From Margaritifera margaritifera (Eukaryota; Mollusca; Bivalvia; Unionida; Margaritiferidae): a stretch of 64,000 nucleotides of DNA. The translations under genes and the position numbers were made by a program. Position 1 is the first letter of the stretch, and every line of letters begins with the position of its first letter. The notes below the pieces were generated by a model, which searched no databases, was not told where the DNA came from, and worked only from the letters and a program-made list of their open reading frames with translations. The stretch is taken from positions 644,501 through 708,500 of the forward strand of contig JAQPZY010001418.1 in assembly GCA_029931535.1 (NCBI GenBank). Reading direction: 5' to 3'. This document shows, in pieces, positions 23,800 through 36,064 of the stretch.

Positions 23800-24192
23800 A
23801 ACGGTTAGAAACAGTACGAACACTTGACAGTACGAACACCTAACGGTACGAACACCTGACAGCACGGTTAGGAGGAACGTTTAGAATGGCACGGAACAGT
23901 ACGCAACGATTCGATACGGTACGAAACGGTACGCTGACCCAGTAACATAGAAACGAATCGATACGGTACGAAACGATACGATGACCCAGTAACATAGAAA
24001 CGATTCGATACAGTACGAAACGATACGATGACCTAGTAACATAGAAACGATTCGATACAGTACGAAATGATACGATGACCCAGTAACATAGAAACGATTC
24101 GATACAGTACGAAACGATACGATGACCCAGTAACATAGAAACGATTCGATACAGTACGAAACGATACGATGACCCAGTAACATAGAAACGAT
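23800..24192. repeat. 47-bp minisatellite with degenerate leader
   Basis: The units contain AGTACGAAACGATACGATGA, then CCCAGTAACATAGAAACGAT and TCGATAC. The period is exactly 47 bp (ATGACC at 23,981, 24,028 and 24,075), about six copies from 23,915. A shorter related CGGTACGAACACCTGACAG motif precedes the array. Confidence 0.93.
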
Positions 24193-24564
24193 TCAACGAT
24201 TGTTTTCAATGTTGAGAAGTTATACTCATTTTAATCGAATTTATGAGGAATCGATTAGTTTTGCTGAAGCCGAATTAAAGCAGAAATTCTAATTTCAATA
24301 GCTACTGGTGGCGAGACGCTGAGAAACTCTCTTCAAACTTTTTGAAATGGTACGGTTCGAAACGGAGACGAAGAGACGATTGATGGAAGGATGGACATTG
24401 TGCAAATAATAGGAACAGCACGATAGGTGACTGAAACAATCAGAAATGGTTGCAAGAGACGTTAAAAGTACGGTATAGACCGACTTCCAGTAACATTTAC
24501 AGAGAGGGTAGGGGAAAAAACAGTTAAAACAGAAATAATTGCGTACTAAAGCACATGCTAATGA

Positions 24565-24600
<36 letters not shown>

Positions 24601-26040
24601 TAGTCGAAACGTAGCCTGATTCAGTCAATATTGTTATTACAGGTGCAACAATAAAATTATTTAAAATGTTGCTGATATTTGTATAACCAATTATCATTTA
24701 TCTTCTTTCATCGTATTGTTTTAAAACTAGCTGTTATCTTGAGATCAACAACGACAAGGGCCCATTATTGTGTTAGACTTCGAAAATATGGACCCTGCTT
24801 GGTATAAAAGAAAAATATTTTAATTTTCTTTGGAAGAAATCTGTATCTTTTCATTTTTCTCGTTGAAGGTCAGATTTTCAATTTTCAATAATGATATACG
24901 TCGATAAATTTATTAATAGTTTAAATATCTCAACAAGAAATATAAAGAGTGTCTTTGTAATGCATTATTCAAACGAATGAAGTGTTCTGAATAAAATATT
25001 TAAGCATTATCTTCTAAAGAAGTTATTTTTTATATCTTTTTTCTTAGCATAAGGTCAAAATTTATATTTTCAACAATTATTGCTCTAATCCAGAACATCA
25101 TCTTTTTGTGCGTTGATCTGAAGAAATTTAGTACGGTGACATCCACTTCTTGTTAATAATTTCCACTATACACAAGCTTCTCTTCTTTCTTCTATCTTTT
25201 TCTTCTTCTACTACTACTACTACTACGCGTGTACATCATTATCCGATAGTGATATTAGTACAACTGCTACTGCTACTACTACTACTACAAGTCACAGGCA
25301 CCTCTACCACTGCTACTTTTTCTACTATTGTTACAAACACCGCATGTACTTCTTTATCCAATACTACTACTACTACTATTACTACTACTACTAATACTAC
25401 CACTACTGTTGTTTTTACTGCTACTGCTGCTAATAGTACTTCATCAAATGGCTTTATGAGAAAGTAGGGATTGAAATAAAACTCATATACAAGTAAAAAA
25501 GTGATGACAGAGGTGATATTTTATTCTGATGGTGGTACATGATGCTTTCATTTATTCCAGGAACATTCATGTACACATAAATACATGTCACTTAAAATAT
25601 AAAGAAATAATGTGATTGCTTACAACCTTAAAGGAATAAGATAATTGTTCTCCCGGTTTGTATTTCCATATAAGAAAGTTGATTTAGTTTGATTAAATCT
25701 TTCCTTGGAGTATATGATGTAAAACATATACCAATACATTGTAACTGACAATACATTTACGTCGTTGAGAGATACGTATACACTAACATAAATTAAAGAA
25801 AGCAGACAACCAAAGAAACTGGAAAGAAATGGAGAACATAAACCAACTAGAAACAACTGTATCCATGCATTTTACAAATACACTCTTTTTGATTTACTCT
25901 TCCTAATTTAGTCAATTTATTTGTCTTTATAGCATACAAATTAAACGTACTGGTGAACATTGATGTGCATGCACTTCACAGATACCACCAGCGTATGGGA
26001 TCCTTTGTATCGAGATGAGTTGTTACCCTTGTGACTTTTG
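24193..26040. other. AT-rich region with minor simple repeats
   Basis: Contains (TA)15 at 24,568-24,597 and an imperfect CTA/ACT trinucleotide tract at 25,200-25,440. The trinucleotide tract gives a Thr/Ser/Leu-rich ORF that I regard as non-coding. No gene recognised. Confidence 0.55.
25200..25440. repeat. imperfect (CTA)n trinucleotide region
   Basis: Repeated blocks of CTACTACTACTACTAC interspersed with degenerate GCTACT and TACTAC words. Confidence 0.8.
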
Positions 26041-26057
26041 TTTATTTAAGCACTATA

Positions 26058-26440
26058 ACTCTGACTGTCTGTCTGTATGTCTGTCTGTCTGTGTGTGTGT
26101 TTAGTATAGGGATCTCGATAACTTCCAGGATATGACCCATGTGCTAAGTCCCAAGGGTCAGGGAGCACCCACTGGTGCAAATATTGGTCACACATATAAA
26201 TTCATTGTTTCATGCTCGGTAACAATACATGCTGTAGGGTAGGGATGTCACTGTCTTCCTCGTTGTGGCGACCCTGGGCGAAGTCCCCAGGGCCGGGGAA
26301 TATCCCAAGAATAATTTGCTCTGCAATTCTGTATAAGGTTATAGAGAAAGGATCTCAATAGTTTTAAAGAGATATGAAGCAGGGAGAGTCTGAAAACACC
26401 CCTTTGACAATGTTGGAAAAGTGTAGAGACACTAGACTCG
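26058..26440. repeat. possible dispersed repeat led by (TCTG)n
   Basis: CTGTCTGTCTGTATGTCTGT leads into GC-richer sequence containing two related phrases, AAGTCCCAAGGGTCAGGG and AAGTCCCCAGGGCCGGGG. Higher GC than its flanks and internal near-repetition suggest a transposable-element fragment. Family unknown. Confidence 0.3.
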
Positions 26441-26480
26441 TATATATACATTTTTACGTAAGTATGGACACATGAACTGC

Positions 26481-26664
26481 ATCACAGTCAGTGATGGATT
26501 ACCCAATAGGCAGACTAAGCAAGTGCTTAGGGCACCAGCAAAGCATTGGCACCAAAAAAATGAGAAAGTAACGGGTTGTTTTTAATTACACATGGGGGGA
26601 GGGGCACCATAATCTTTTCAGTGCTTATGGCCTCTAAAGGTCTTAATCCGGCCCTGATCACAGT
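26481..26664. mobile_element. hAT-type MITE (168 bp) with 8-bp TSD
   Basis: The element spans 26,489-26,656. It starts CAGTGATGGATTA and ends TAATCCGGCCCTG, giving imperfect terminal inverted repeats (CAG.G..GGATTA). The 8-bp direct repeat ATCACAGT abuts both ends (26,481-26,488 and 26,657-26,664). CAG.G termini with an 8-bp TSD are the hallmark of hAT elements. It has no coding capacity and would need a transposase in trans. Confidence 0.85.
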
Positions 26665-27510
26665 GTCCCCATACATTAACAACGTCACAGTGTCCCCGCA
26701 TTTACTTGAAGAACTGAAGGATTAGTAAATTCTAGTTGTTAGAAATGCCTCTGCTGCGTCTTGTGTATAACGTGATAAATACCAGAGTAACGCCCCGTGA
26801 TGATCATTTATCCTCAGTAAATAAATTCTAACTGCATGAGGTTGTTGGATGATCGTTTATCCTGAGTATATCAATTCTAATTCCACAGGGGTGTTTGATG
26901 CGTACCGAAATTAATTATCTTGGGCTTTTTCAAGTGTTGCTGTTTCACACTAAGTAAAGATGTATCGATCTTCTATCACATTTTCAGCGGTAGAGACGGT
27001 TCTGTCGCTTGATAAGGATGTAGTCTGATGTCGGTTCTTATTGATTAAGACATCTTATTTAAAACAGGCCAATTATAGACAGGAAATTCTACAACTTTAA
27101 TTCGAAGATTAATTATTCAATTGACGAAGATCATATTAATTGATTTTATTATATATATCTATCTATCTATCTCCCTCTCCACAACTACCTTCCCTTTGTA
27201 TTTCCAACAGTCTTCTATTCCTTCTTTCTTTTTTTCTTCTTTATCTCTTTTTCTTATTCATTCGTTTTTCTTTCTTGTTTATTTGTTTCGTTTGTTCTCT
27301 CCAAACCAGACCCTGATTATTGTTGCTATTTTTGTATACAATATTTATTCTCTGATTTTCGAAGGATGAAATATTGACAACTTCTCTTAGCTCCGTTTAC
27401 AGCCAGAAGGCCTTTGACTCACAGACTGTTAGCACTTAAATTGTCTTTATGGACCTTTCACACAAAATGTCATACAGGCTTTAAATTGTATTTTATTTTC
27501 AACTTAATTC

Positions 27511-27514
<4 letters not shown>

Positions 27515-27578
<64 letters not shown>
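27515..27578. repeat. (TA)n microsatellite
   Basis: About 32 TA units. Confidence 0.96.
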
Positions 27579-27581
<3 letters not shown>

Positions 27582-27805
27582 ATAAACTTACAACGAACAG
27601 TGCAAAACTAGTTTTTAACCAGCCTAAGCGCTTTCGACTCTCACTGAGTCTTTTTTAAAGGCAAACACAAAACAGGGACAAGACAAACAATAAACACAAA
27701 AAGCGTTGAAATTACAAAAGTTTACATAACAATCCCTGACATACGCGATCCCTTGCTGGATACAGTGCACTTGAAAGGACTGTTATTCGATTTATGATTT
27801 GTACT

Positions 27806-27808
<3 letters not shown>
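27579..27808 (+). mobile_element. possible Penelope-like element end
   Basis: Sequence lying between two (TA)n runs. It begins CAATAAACTTACAACGAACA and contains CCTAAGCGCTTTCGACTCTC followed by ACTGAGTCTTTTTTAAAGGC. AAGCGCTTTCGA followed by a short imperfect palindrome and a T-run recalls ends of Penelope-like retroelements in aquatic invertebrates. No reverse transcriptase or GIY-YIG endonuclease is visible, so this is tentative. Confidence 0.25.

Positions 27809-27864
<56 letters not shown>
27809..27864. repeat. (TA)n microsatellite
   Basis: About 28 TA units. Confidence 0.96.
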
Positions 27865-27865
<1 letters not shown>

Positions 27866-28029
27866 CCGAATGGCTGTTAAATAAACAAAGGTAAAAGTAT
27901 GAAAGTTGTGTGTATTGGGGGAATCGTCTCACAGAGACTTTGCATTGACCGTAGAGTAACCCTGGACTACTATGCAACTTGCTCTTCATGGGAGTTTGTT
28001 GAGAAGACAACTTCTGTCCTTACTTTACA

Positions 28030-28392
28030 TAGAGAATGTACTTGTATATGGACCAATATCTTCCACTTGGTTCAGTGGATCTTATACATGGACCAATATC
28101 TTCCACTTGGTTCAGTGGAACTTATACATGGACCAATATATTCCACTTTGTTCAGTGGTACTTATACATGGAACAATATCTTCAACTTTGTTCAGTGGTA
28201 CTTATACATGGAACAATATCTTCCACTTGGTTCAGTGGTACTTATACATGGAACAATATCTTCCACTTGGTTCAGCGGTACTTATACATGGAACAATATC
28301 TTCCACTTGGTTCAGTGGTACTTATACATGGAACGATATCTTCCACTTGGTTCAGTGGTACTTGTATATGGACCAATATCTTCCAAAGGATT
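28030..28392. repeat. 40-bp minisatellite, about 9 copies
   Basis: The unit is CTTGGTTCAGTGGTACTTAT followed by ACATGGAACAATATCTTCCA. A GACC/GAAC variant separates outer from inner units. Three overlapping ORFs in the three plus frames are artefacts of the array. Confidence 0.95.
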
Positions 28393-28718
28393 CAAAATTT
28401 GTTCAAAAATCTAAATAAGTATTTAACTTGAGTCTATCAGTCTGGTGTCACTTTCTTTACAATAGACCCGCTTTCTCAGAAAACAGGGGAGATACATTTT
28501 CGTGCTATATAATTGCCCTAATGTCTGCATAGCTTGCAAAACTTGTCAGTTATCACGTTTTAAGTGACTGGTTTGCATGTCTAAAAAATCTTTTAAAAAA
28601 ACAAACAGGAAACATAGTTAACCTTAATGACGCATTTTCTTCGAAAAGGGCAAAATTTACTTGGTTTAAATAAATGTAATTGAAACTCGAAACAATATGC
28701 AATATGGCCCATAAACAT

Positions 28719-28728
28719 TCTATCTCTC

Positions 28729-28808
<80 letters not shown>
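28719..28808. repeat. (CT)n microsatellite
   Basis: About 44 CT units with one CCCT interruption. Confidence 0.97.
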
Positions 28809-28812
<4 letters not shown>

Positions 28813-29193
28813 GACATAGATATATCCTCGTTGGCTTAATTTTGATTATGCTACATTATAATTTAATTCACTTCTATGAGAATCGGGATCCTTTATGTTC
28901 GCCTTTTTTACGGTTATCGCTGTCAATTTCTAATGAATTCATGTTTTATCACCTTGTGTGTCAGATTCACAATCAGGTCCGGGCACACGATTCCAATCTT
29001 CATAAAAATTAGCCATTACTTGTCTGGGGGTCAATTAGAAGTATATATTGCCTATCCCATGATCTCATTTATATTCATTACGAATTGTTCAGTATGAGAC
29101 ATTAAACAGCGGTAAATTTGCTTATGTACAGCAAAATGAAAAACCTAAAAATATTTGCAGTGTTTCGCTCTGTCGATTTCAGTGAACCAGTCA

Positions 29194-29390
29194 ATGTATG
29201 TATGTATGTATGTATGTATGTATGTATGTATGTATGTATGTATGTATGTATGTATGTGCGTATGTATGTATGTATGTATGTATGTATGTATGTATGTATG
29301 TATGTATGTATGTATGTATGTATGTATGTATGTATGTATGTATGTATGTATGTATGTATGTATGTATGTATGTATGTATGTTTGTATGTC
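29194..29390. repeat. (TATG)n tetranucleotide microsatellite
   Basis: About 48 TATG units with one TGCG variant near 29,258 and a TTTG near the end. Same motif class as the CATA arrays at 21.4 and 62.1 kb, in the opposite orientation. Confidence 0.97.
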
Positions 29391-30254
29391 ATTTATAAAA
29401 TTCATTCAAAATGATTCAACCGCTTTCCTCGTTATGATTAGGATGTGTGAAAAGAAAAACTGTTTATTCCTAAAAACTAAAGTTTTATTTTTCTTCAAAG
29501 TATCTATGTCACAACCTAATCAAGGCGTCTCTTTCCTTCGCTTGTGATATTGCTTCGATGTCATTTGTTCGCAAAAGCGACCTCTCTTCCTCGTTTTATA
29601 AAAAAAAATCACTTTCTCGTAAAATAAGAAATTGTTCAAATGTTAAACAAAGATGAACACATGTATGGGGTTTTCCGCATTTTGCATATTAAGATGATAA
29701 ACTTGATGACTGCACAAAGGATAAGGATCGAGTTTTAGTTCAGTCGAATGAGGGTGACCTCAGAATACCCGGATGTTAAACAAACATGTATACATTTAAA
29801 ATAGCTATTTTGAGATACAAAACCTTCTATTAACTCCACGACAAGTGATTCAATTTAAAATATTATATTAACTCGAATATTTATAATATTATATTAGCTC
29901 GAATATTTACATAAAATATAGAAAGTTAATACTACTGAAAAACGTAACATAGTTATTTCCCACGAATGCTGGGGGAAGAGCAAACTAGAGAATCGTATTT
30001 CAGATAAATGCGATAAATAAGACAATAAAGAATACATATTATTATCGTTTCGTGACGCTGTCAAATCAACAGTGTCTATTTTGATTGGCACCCAGGAGCT
30101 AAATTCCGCATGATATAGTTCATATATGTTTTATAGATATTGCAGTTACAGGACGTTTTTGAAATATCCTATAACAGTATCGTACTGCGGTAAAAAAAAA
30201 GACATTTTCTACAACTTACAAGAAGAATATTGATTGCAGACAAATTGCCTATTA
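29391..30254. other. AT-rich sequence, nothing recognised
   Basis: No ORF with recognisable content on either strand and no clear repeats, apart from a short AATATTATATTA(A/G)CTCGAATATTTA duplication near 29,858-29,910. Confidence 0.5.
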
Positions 30255-31015
30255 CACGTGTTACGAATCTATGGTCTAAGAAAAATGTAACAGAAAGAAA
30301 GTGAAACCAACAAATCAAGTAAAAATCAACAAGCAATTTATTACTAGATAATTAAAATGAAAAATCAAAAAGTCACTTACAGTAATGTGTTTTGAAATCC
30401 TAATAATCCAATAAGAATGATTGTTCTAATCACAAGTCCTAAATATAGAATGTTCCAAATTCACGGCTGTGTCCTTGAATGTTATGATGTGCCAATGGTC
30501 TCCAAAGTCCTGATGTACTAGTAATCTTGATGTGCTGATGTCAAAATGAAGTATTCCAAAATATCTGAATAAGTTCACTTAAATTCCAAAATCATCAATT
30601 AAAAATCCAAAATCCAAAAGTTTATGAGCACTGTTATAATCCAATGAATATTTAAAATAATTCCTCTCTTAGAATTTGGAATGAATTTTCACAACTTTAA
30701 TAGCTCTTTACAAGACTGATGGTAATGTCAAAACTGAATAAATGTCCACCAAACATGGCATATATAAAGATTGGTCACATGACAGAATGTTCTAGAATAT
30801 GAGTCATCTTAATGGAATTTTTACTTGTAAACAAAAATTCAACCTTGACCTTCAAATTGAGAAAACATATTGATCAAAACAACCTAATTCAAGGACACTA
30901 GTTATACATGTTTTTCCTGATAAACATAAAGATTTAAGCAAATATTAAAGTGAAGAAACATTTATAATTTCCTAAAATATTTATAATATTATATAAACAT
31001 CATACATAACACACG
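30255..31015 (-). mobile_element. probable solo LTR (753 bp) with 4-bp TSD
   Basis: The segment 30,259-31,011 starts TGTTACG and ends CATAACA, giving TG..CA ends and a near-perfect 7-bp terminal inverted repeat. CACG flanks both ends (30,255-30,258 and 31,012-31,015). On the minus strand a TATATATGCC TATA-like site (near 30,760) lies well upstream of an AATAAA signal (near 30,345). This fits an LTR transcribed on the minus strand. There are no internal gag-pol sequences, so it would be a solo LTR left by recombination between the two LTRs. A 4-bp TSD could occur by chance, and the superfamily is not determinable. Confidence 0.6.
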
Positions 31016-31700
31016 ATATTAAATTGTTTAATTGCGAAATGTACTTGGAATCACGTAAGGTTTGTTCTTAGTTTAAAGCACGATTTGTGATGAATGTATT
31101 ATTTTAAAAAATATAGAATCATGGTCGTGACTTTCATAAATTATCACACACCCCTTTTCTATATGATGTCTGTTTATCAAAGTTAATATTGTTTATGTTG
31201 TGTGTGTTTCTGGGTCTGAGCTTGTCCAGTAGAATAACACGAAATCCATCTACAATCCAAAATGAATGTTTTAATTGAAAAAATATTTTTTTAAAAAAAT
31301 TATTAAAAAATCACATAATTTGAAACTCAACTGTCTATAATACAATTACCTGAGTAAAATCAATTTGTACGGCATGCTAATTAGTGTTTTTATAAGCCAA
31401 AGATTTGAACAGAAAACGTGCTGTTGTTCTTTCCTACCTTTAGAATTGAGTTAGAACATCTGTTCAAACATGTTAGCAAGCATTCACTGCAGAGTTCTCA
31501 CCTTATGTGTGATAATTGGTGGGGGGAAAACAGGCAATAAATGCTTGAAATTTGATAAAAACTATATCTTTATTTCAAATAAAATGCGGTGAATACAAAC
31601 TAATGTAATGACAGCAAGTATAAGTAAACGTTAACATTTTAGTAATCTATATGACAAATTTATAAATATAGGTATCGATGGGTCTCAGTATTATTTTCCG
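31016..31700. other. AT-rich sequence, nothing recognised
   Basis: No coding content or repeats noticed. Confidence 0.5.
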
Positions 31701-31704
31701 AGTA

Positions 31705-31915
31705 TAGAGTAGACTTAACCTTGTTTCTTGACTGGTGAGAAGACTCAATCTTGCTTCTTGACTAGTGAGTAGACTTAACCTTGCTTCTTGACTAGTGAGT
31801 AGACCTAATCTTGCTTCTTGACTAGTGAGTAGACTTAACCTTGCTTCTTGACTAGTGAGTAGACTTAACCTTTATTCTTGGCTGATAAGTAGAATTAACC
31901 TTGTTTCTGGACTAG
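31705..31915. repeat. 30-bp minisatellite, about 7 copies
   Basis: AGTAGACTTAACCTTGCTTC then TTGACTAGTG, 30 bp per unit, with substitutions toward the distal end (TTTATTCTTGGCTGATA). Confidence 0.93.
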
Positions 31916-32744
31916 TCATCCTATAGGTATCACAAATTTAGCAAGAGACTGTAATATTCATGATGTCTTTCTGGTCATATTCTGATATCATATCACTGGA
32001 TAGCATAACATTCAAATACATACATACACTTTTTAAAACAAAAGAAAATATAACCGAGAGTTCATTAACTTACAGTACGATCCTAGAACGTTGATTTGAC
32101 CTTACGAGGAGTTCGCCGTTAAATTTAATTATTGTACATATTTTGTCCAAGTAATGCAGTTTTTAATATTGATCATTTTTACTTTTGATGTGTCCATATA
32201 TTGTTTATTCTTTCTTCTGTCTTTGAGTTTTTTACCGTGCGTTCTGGTTTAGAGAAAATTTGACTGGGTCGGGCCATAACGAGGGATAATTCAACTTGCG
32301 ACTAGATATCAAATTGGTCAGCATCTTTATTTTAGGCTCAGACTGCATTCCTCAAGACTAAATTTAAATATTCCAAATTGTAAAGTGTATGACTAATTCT
32401 TAATTAGCGCCGGTCCTAATAAATAAAGTCTTCATTCCTGCTGGAAAGGTTAAGGCTGGTTATGGCATACGAGTTTTATTACACGGATGTATGATGACAG
32501 AGGATAATGAACGTCAAAATAAGTTCCGCTAACTAAAAATATACAAATGTGTAGTGTTTAACTACTATATTAAACATTTCGCGATGGTTAGCTGTCCACA
32601 ATATCTAGTTGTTCTTTATAATGGGTAGTTTGTTAAGTTTCAGTTACAGACCGGAAAAATGATCCAAGCTGACATAAAGTAAAGCTTAAGTTGAAACAAG
32701 CTGAAAATCTGCATCATCACACTGTATATCAGACACAATCGACA

Positions 32745-33545
32745 TAAACACAGGTACATATACGGTATATCACACACGGTCGACATACACACAGGAATAT
32801 ACATGGTATGTCACACACAGTCGACATACAGATACATACACGGTATATCACATACAGTCGACATATACACAAATACATACACGGTATATCACACACAGTC
32901 GACATGCAAACATGTACATACAGGGTATATCACAAACTGTCGACATACAGGTATTTACATTATTTCCTACACAGTCGACATACTCATAGGTATATACACG
33001 GTATATTACACACAGTCGACGTACACAGAGATGCATTCACGATATATCACACACTGTCGACATACAGGTATTTACATTATTTCATACACAGTCGACATAC
33101 ACACAGGTGCATACACGGTATATCACACACTGTCGACATATAGGTATTTACATTATATCATGCACAGTCGACATACACACAGGTCCATACACGGTATATC
33201 ACACACTGTCGACATATAGGTATTTACATTATTTCATACACAGTCGACATACACACAAGTGCATACACGGTATATCACACACTGTCGACATACAGGTATT
33301 TGCATTATTTCATACACAGTCGACATACACACAGGTGCATACACGGTATATCACACACTGTCGACATACAGGTATTTGCATTATTTCATACACAGTCGAC
33401 ATACTCATAGGTAGATACACGGTATATTACACACAGTCGACATACATACACAGTATGTCACATACAGTCGACATACATACACGCTATATCACATACAGTC
33501 GACATACATAGACGGTATATCACAAACAGTAGACATACATATAGG
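32745..33545. repeat. GTCGAC-bearing minisatellite, 76-bp dimer
   Basis: Half-units each end in (A/T)GTCGACATA, a SalI palindrome. In the core (33,061-33,440) two half-unit types alternate, one with CAGGTATTTACATTATTTC and one with GGTGCATACACGGTATATCA. Together they form a 76-bp dimer repeating at 33,061, 33,137, 33,213, 33,289 and 33,365. Outer units are shorter and irregular. ORFs in all three plus frames are artefacts. Confidence 0.93.
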
Positions 33546-34455
33546 CACACTCACATACATGTTCTAGTTCTAGTGGATTTGAAAAACATTAACTAACGAT
33601 ACTCGCAATGTCGACACTCATTAATCAAAATGTAGAGTCCAGTAATGCTAAATCAACTCTCGTTTGGGGTGCGTTTTAAGATAAGCTCAATATAATCTTC
33701 CACTAGTGCAGACATTGAGTTTGCCAGAAAATAAAAAAGCATTTACTCCAGTTTTGAGTGCGGTCAATACATATCGAGTGAGGTTATAAACCCGTCACTT
33801 GAAACTTCTTCTCATCATTAGTGGTATTAAAGCAGCATAAAGGGAGGTAAACCGTGGTTGACCTTTTCTCGCATAGATAAAATAAATTCACGAGAAGGTA
33901 ATTGAAAAGCAGATAAATGACGTCCATCCCTCGTTAGGTGCTGATTAGCTTCGAAATCGTCCAGGTAGCTTGTTTCTTTGGCCAGTTAAAAACGAAACCA
34001 GATCGCAGATATCTAAAATGAACCTATCAATTTACCATTGGATTTGCTACTCTTCTGCCAAGAAGTAAATACCGTCCATCATTGTTCGTTGGCTGCCATT
34101 ATGATAGTGATAGGATGTGATACTAGTTGATAGCTTGTCCCTCTACATCCAAACTTGATAAGCTTAATATCGTGCCCCTCTGTATTCGGATCAGTGTCCA
34201 AATTATGAATTCCAGATTTTATTGATGTAATATTCAATTTTGACATTCTTTGCATCACATAGACTAAAATGAATAAATTTGGTCATATTAATATTCTGGG
34301 ATTTACACTTCTTTCCCCACTAATCCTTGAGAATTGCAGAAAAAACATCTGGTGGTATACAGGGACCACATTTGTAAATGTGTTCATGTTCTTAACTCTT
34401 CTAGTCAAGGTAGTTTATTATTTCTTTTTCTATCTACAGTTGATAAAAAAATTAT
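33546..34455. other. AT-rich region, nothing recognised
   Basis: No recognisable coding sequence. A hydrophobic open stretch from 34,269 runs into the 44-bp array and is not credible as a gene. Confidence 0.5.
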
Positions 34456-34496
34456 TAATTGATATTTTTTTTTTAGTGCTGTTTATATATTACCAG

Positions 34497-34745
34497 AAAA
34501 TGGTGTTTATAGTTATGTTGTGAGGTTTATATTTCCCAAGAAAATGGTGTTTATATTTCTGTTGTGTTGTTTATATATCCCCAGAAAATGGTGTTTATAT
34601 TTCTGTTGTGTTGTTTATATATCCACAGAAAATGGTGTTTATATTTCTGTTGTGTTGTTTATATTTCCCCAGAAAATGGTGTTTATATTTCTGTTGTGTT
34701 GTTTATATATCCCCAGAAAATGGTGTTTATAGTTCTGCTGTGTTG
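34497..34745. repeat. 44-bp minisatellite, about 5.5 copies
   Basis: GGTGTTTATATTTCTGTTGT then GTTGTTTATATATCCCCAGA and AAAT, 44 bp. Confidence 0.94.
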
Positions 34746-35088
34746 TTTGATATAATTGAAAGTGAACTATTTAATTTTACTGCTCACCAAAATTATCGGG
34801 TATATTTGCTAGAAAACTTCAATTTAATTACAGGTTACAACTGATGATTTGTACATTTTAAGGACCAATCTTGATGACGTAGAATGCAAACTTTTAATGG
34901 CATTATTTTAAGTGAATTTAATATTCCTGTCCAATCTTGTTCACGGGACAAAGGTGAAAATGACAACTACGTTTGTAGACTATTGCAATTATGAAAAACG
35001 TCATCTATACATAGCAAATAGGTAGACTTGGAAGGATTACAATCTTGGTGCTACTTCATGTAAAACTTCAGTTATTAGTTATATCATC

Positions 35089-35496
35089 ATGTCATCTCTT
35101 GCATTATCTACTGCATCTGAGTTTCAAGTGTTACGATGCTATCATCTTCTGATTTATATACAAAATTCCATCTTTTTGGTACTTAACATTTCTGTGAGTT
35201 TTAATAGCGTTACTCATGCTAATCAAAATGACGATGTCACTTTTAAAACAGATGGTATTCCACAGATAGTCATGTTTTTCAGTAACGCCTTAATAATGAT
35301 CAGTAATCTTCTACATAGGCTGACTGATATAGATCCTAGTGATGTAATACTGAAGATATTGACAATAATGTTGATGTTAATTTCATATTTAAAGTCATTG
35401 CAAAAAAGGCTGAGATGCTTGTTACTGTTAAATATTGAAAAGGCAATATTAAACGTAATGCTAATAAGCTTTATTTCAGTCTGGAATATTGTCTGA
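35089..35496 (+). CDS. uncertain hydrophobic ORF
   Basis: An uninterrupted 135-codon frame with ATG, one of the few non-repetitive long frames in this part of the window. The product would be largely hydrophobic (IQNSIFLVLNISVSF, then ILKILTIMLMLISYL, then NVMLISFISVWNIV) with a short polar middle (ANQNDDVTFKTDGIP). No family is recognised. The 3' end coincides with the start of the 56-bp array, whose first unit supplies the stop. AT-rich DNA readily gives hydrophobic frames by chance, and the opposite strand also has a 100-codon frame here, so coding status is doubtful. Confidence 0.2.
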   Translation: MSSLALSTASEFQVLRCYHLLIYIQNSIFLVLNISVSFNSVTHANQNDDVTFKTDGIPQIVMFFSNALIMISNLLHRLTDIDPSDVILKILTIMLMLISYLKSLQKRLRCLLLLNIEKAILNVMLISFISVWNIV

Positions 35497-36064
35497 AGCG
35501 TGAAGCTTACCGTAAAGCTATACATATTTATTGACGTCTTAGAGATGTGGAAAGCGTAAAGCTTACCGTAAAGCTATACATATTGTTTGACGTCTTAGAG
35601 ATGTGGAAAGCGTACAGCTTACCCTAAAGCTATACATATTTATTGACGACTTAGAGATGAGGAAAGCGTGAAGATTACCGTAAAGCTATACATATGTATT
35701 GACGTCTTAGAGATGTGGAAAGCATGCAGATTACCGTAAAGCTATACATATTGTTTGACGTCTTAGAGATGTGGAAAGCGTCAAGAGTACCGTAAATCCA
35801 CACATATTTATTGACGTCTTAGAGATGTGGAAAGCGTGAAGATTACCGTAAAGCTATACATATGTATTGACGTCTTAGAGATGTGGAAAGCATGCAGATT
35901 ACCGTAAAGCTATACATATGTATTGACGTCTTAGAGATGTGGAAAGCATGCAGATTACCGTAAAGCTATACATATGTATTGAGGTCTTAGAGATGTGGAA
36001 AGCATGCAGATTACCGTAAAGCTATACATATGTATTGCCGTCTTAGAGATGTGGAAAGCGTAGA
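35490..36064. repeat. 56-bp minisatellite, about 10 copies
   Basis: GCGTGAAGATTACCGTAAAG then CTATACATATGTATTGACGT and CTTAGAGATGTGGAAA. The period of 56 bp is checked at GTCTT (35,536 and 35,592). Proximal units carry TATTTATTG or TATTGTTTG and distal units TATGTATTG. Confidence 0.95.

Noticed and set aside
25150..25467. 105-codon Thr/Ser-rich ORF, mucin-like
   Set aside because: Arises from an imperfect CTA trinucleotide tract; no signal peptide with a unique flanking domain.
27590..27720. Hammerhead ribozyme expected in some Penelope-like elements
   Set aside because: No CTGATGA...GAAA core pair was found in the segment.
35490..36064. Frame reading CLKREAYRKAIHIY as a possible TPR-like or trafficking-protein exon at the head of the 56-bp array
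   Set aside because: A stop follows each unit in that frame, and the words recur only because the array recurs; no independent coding support.
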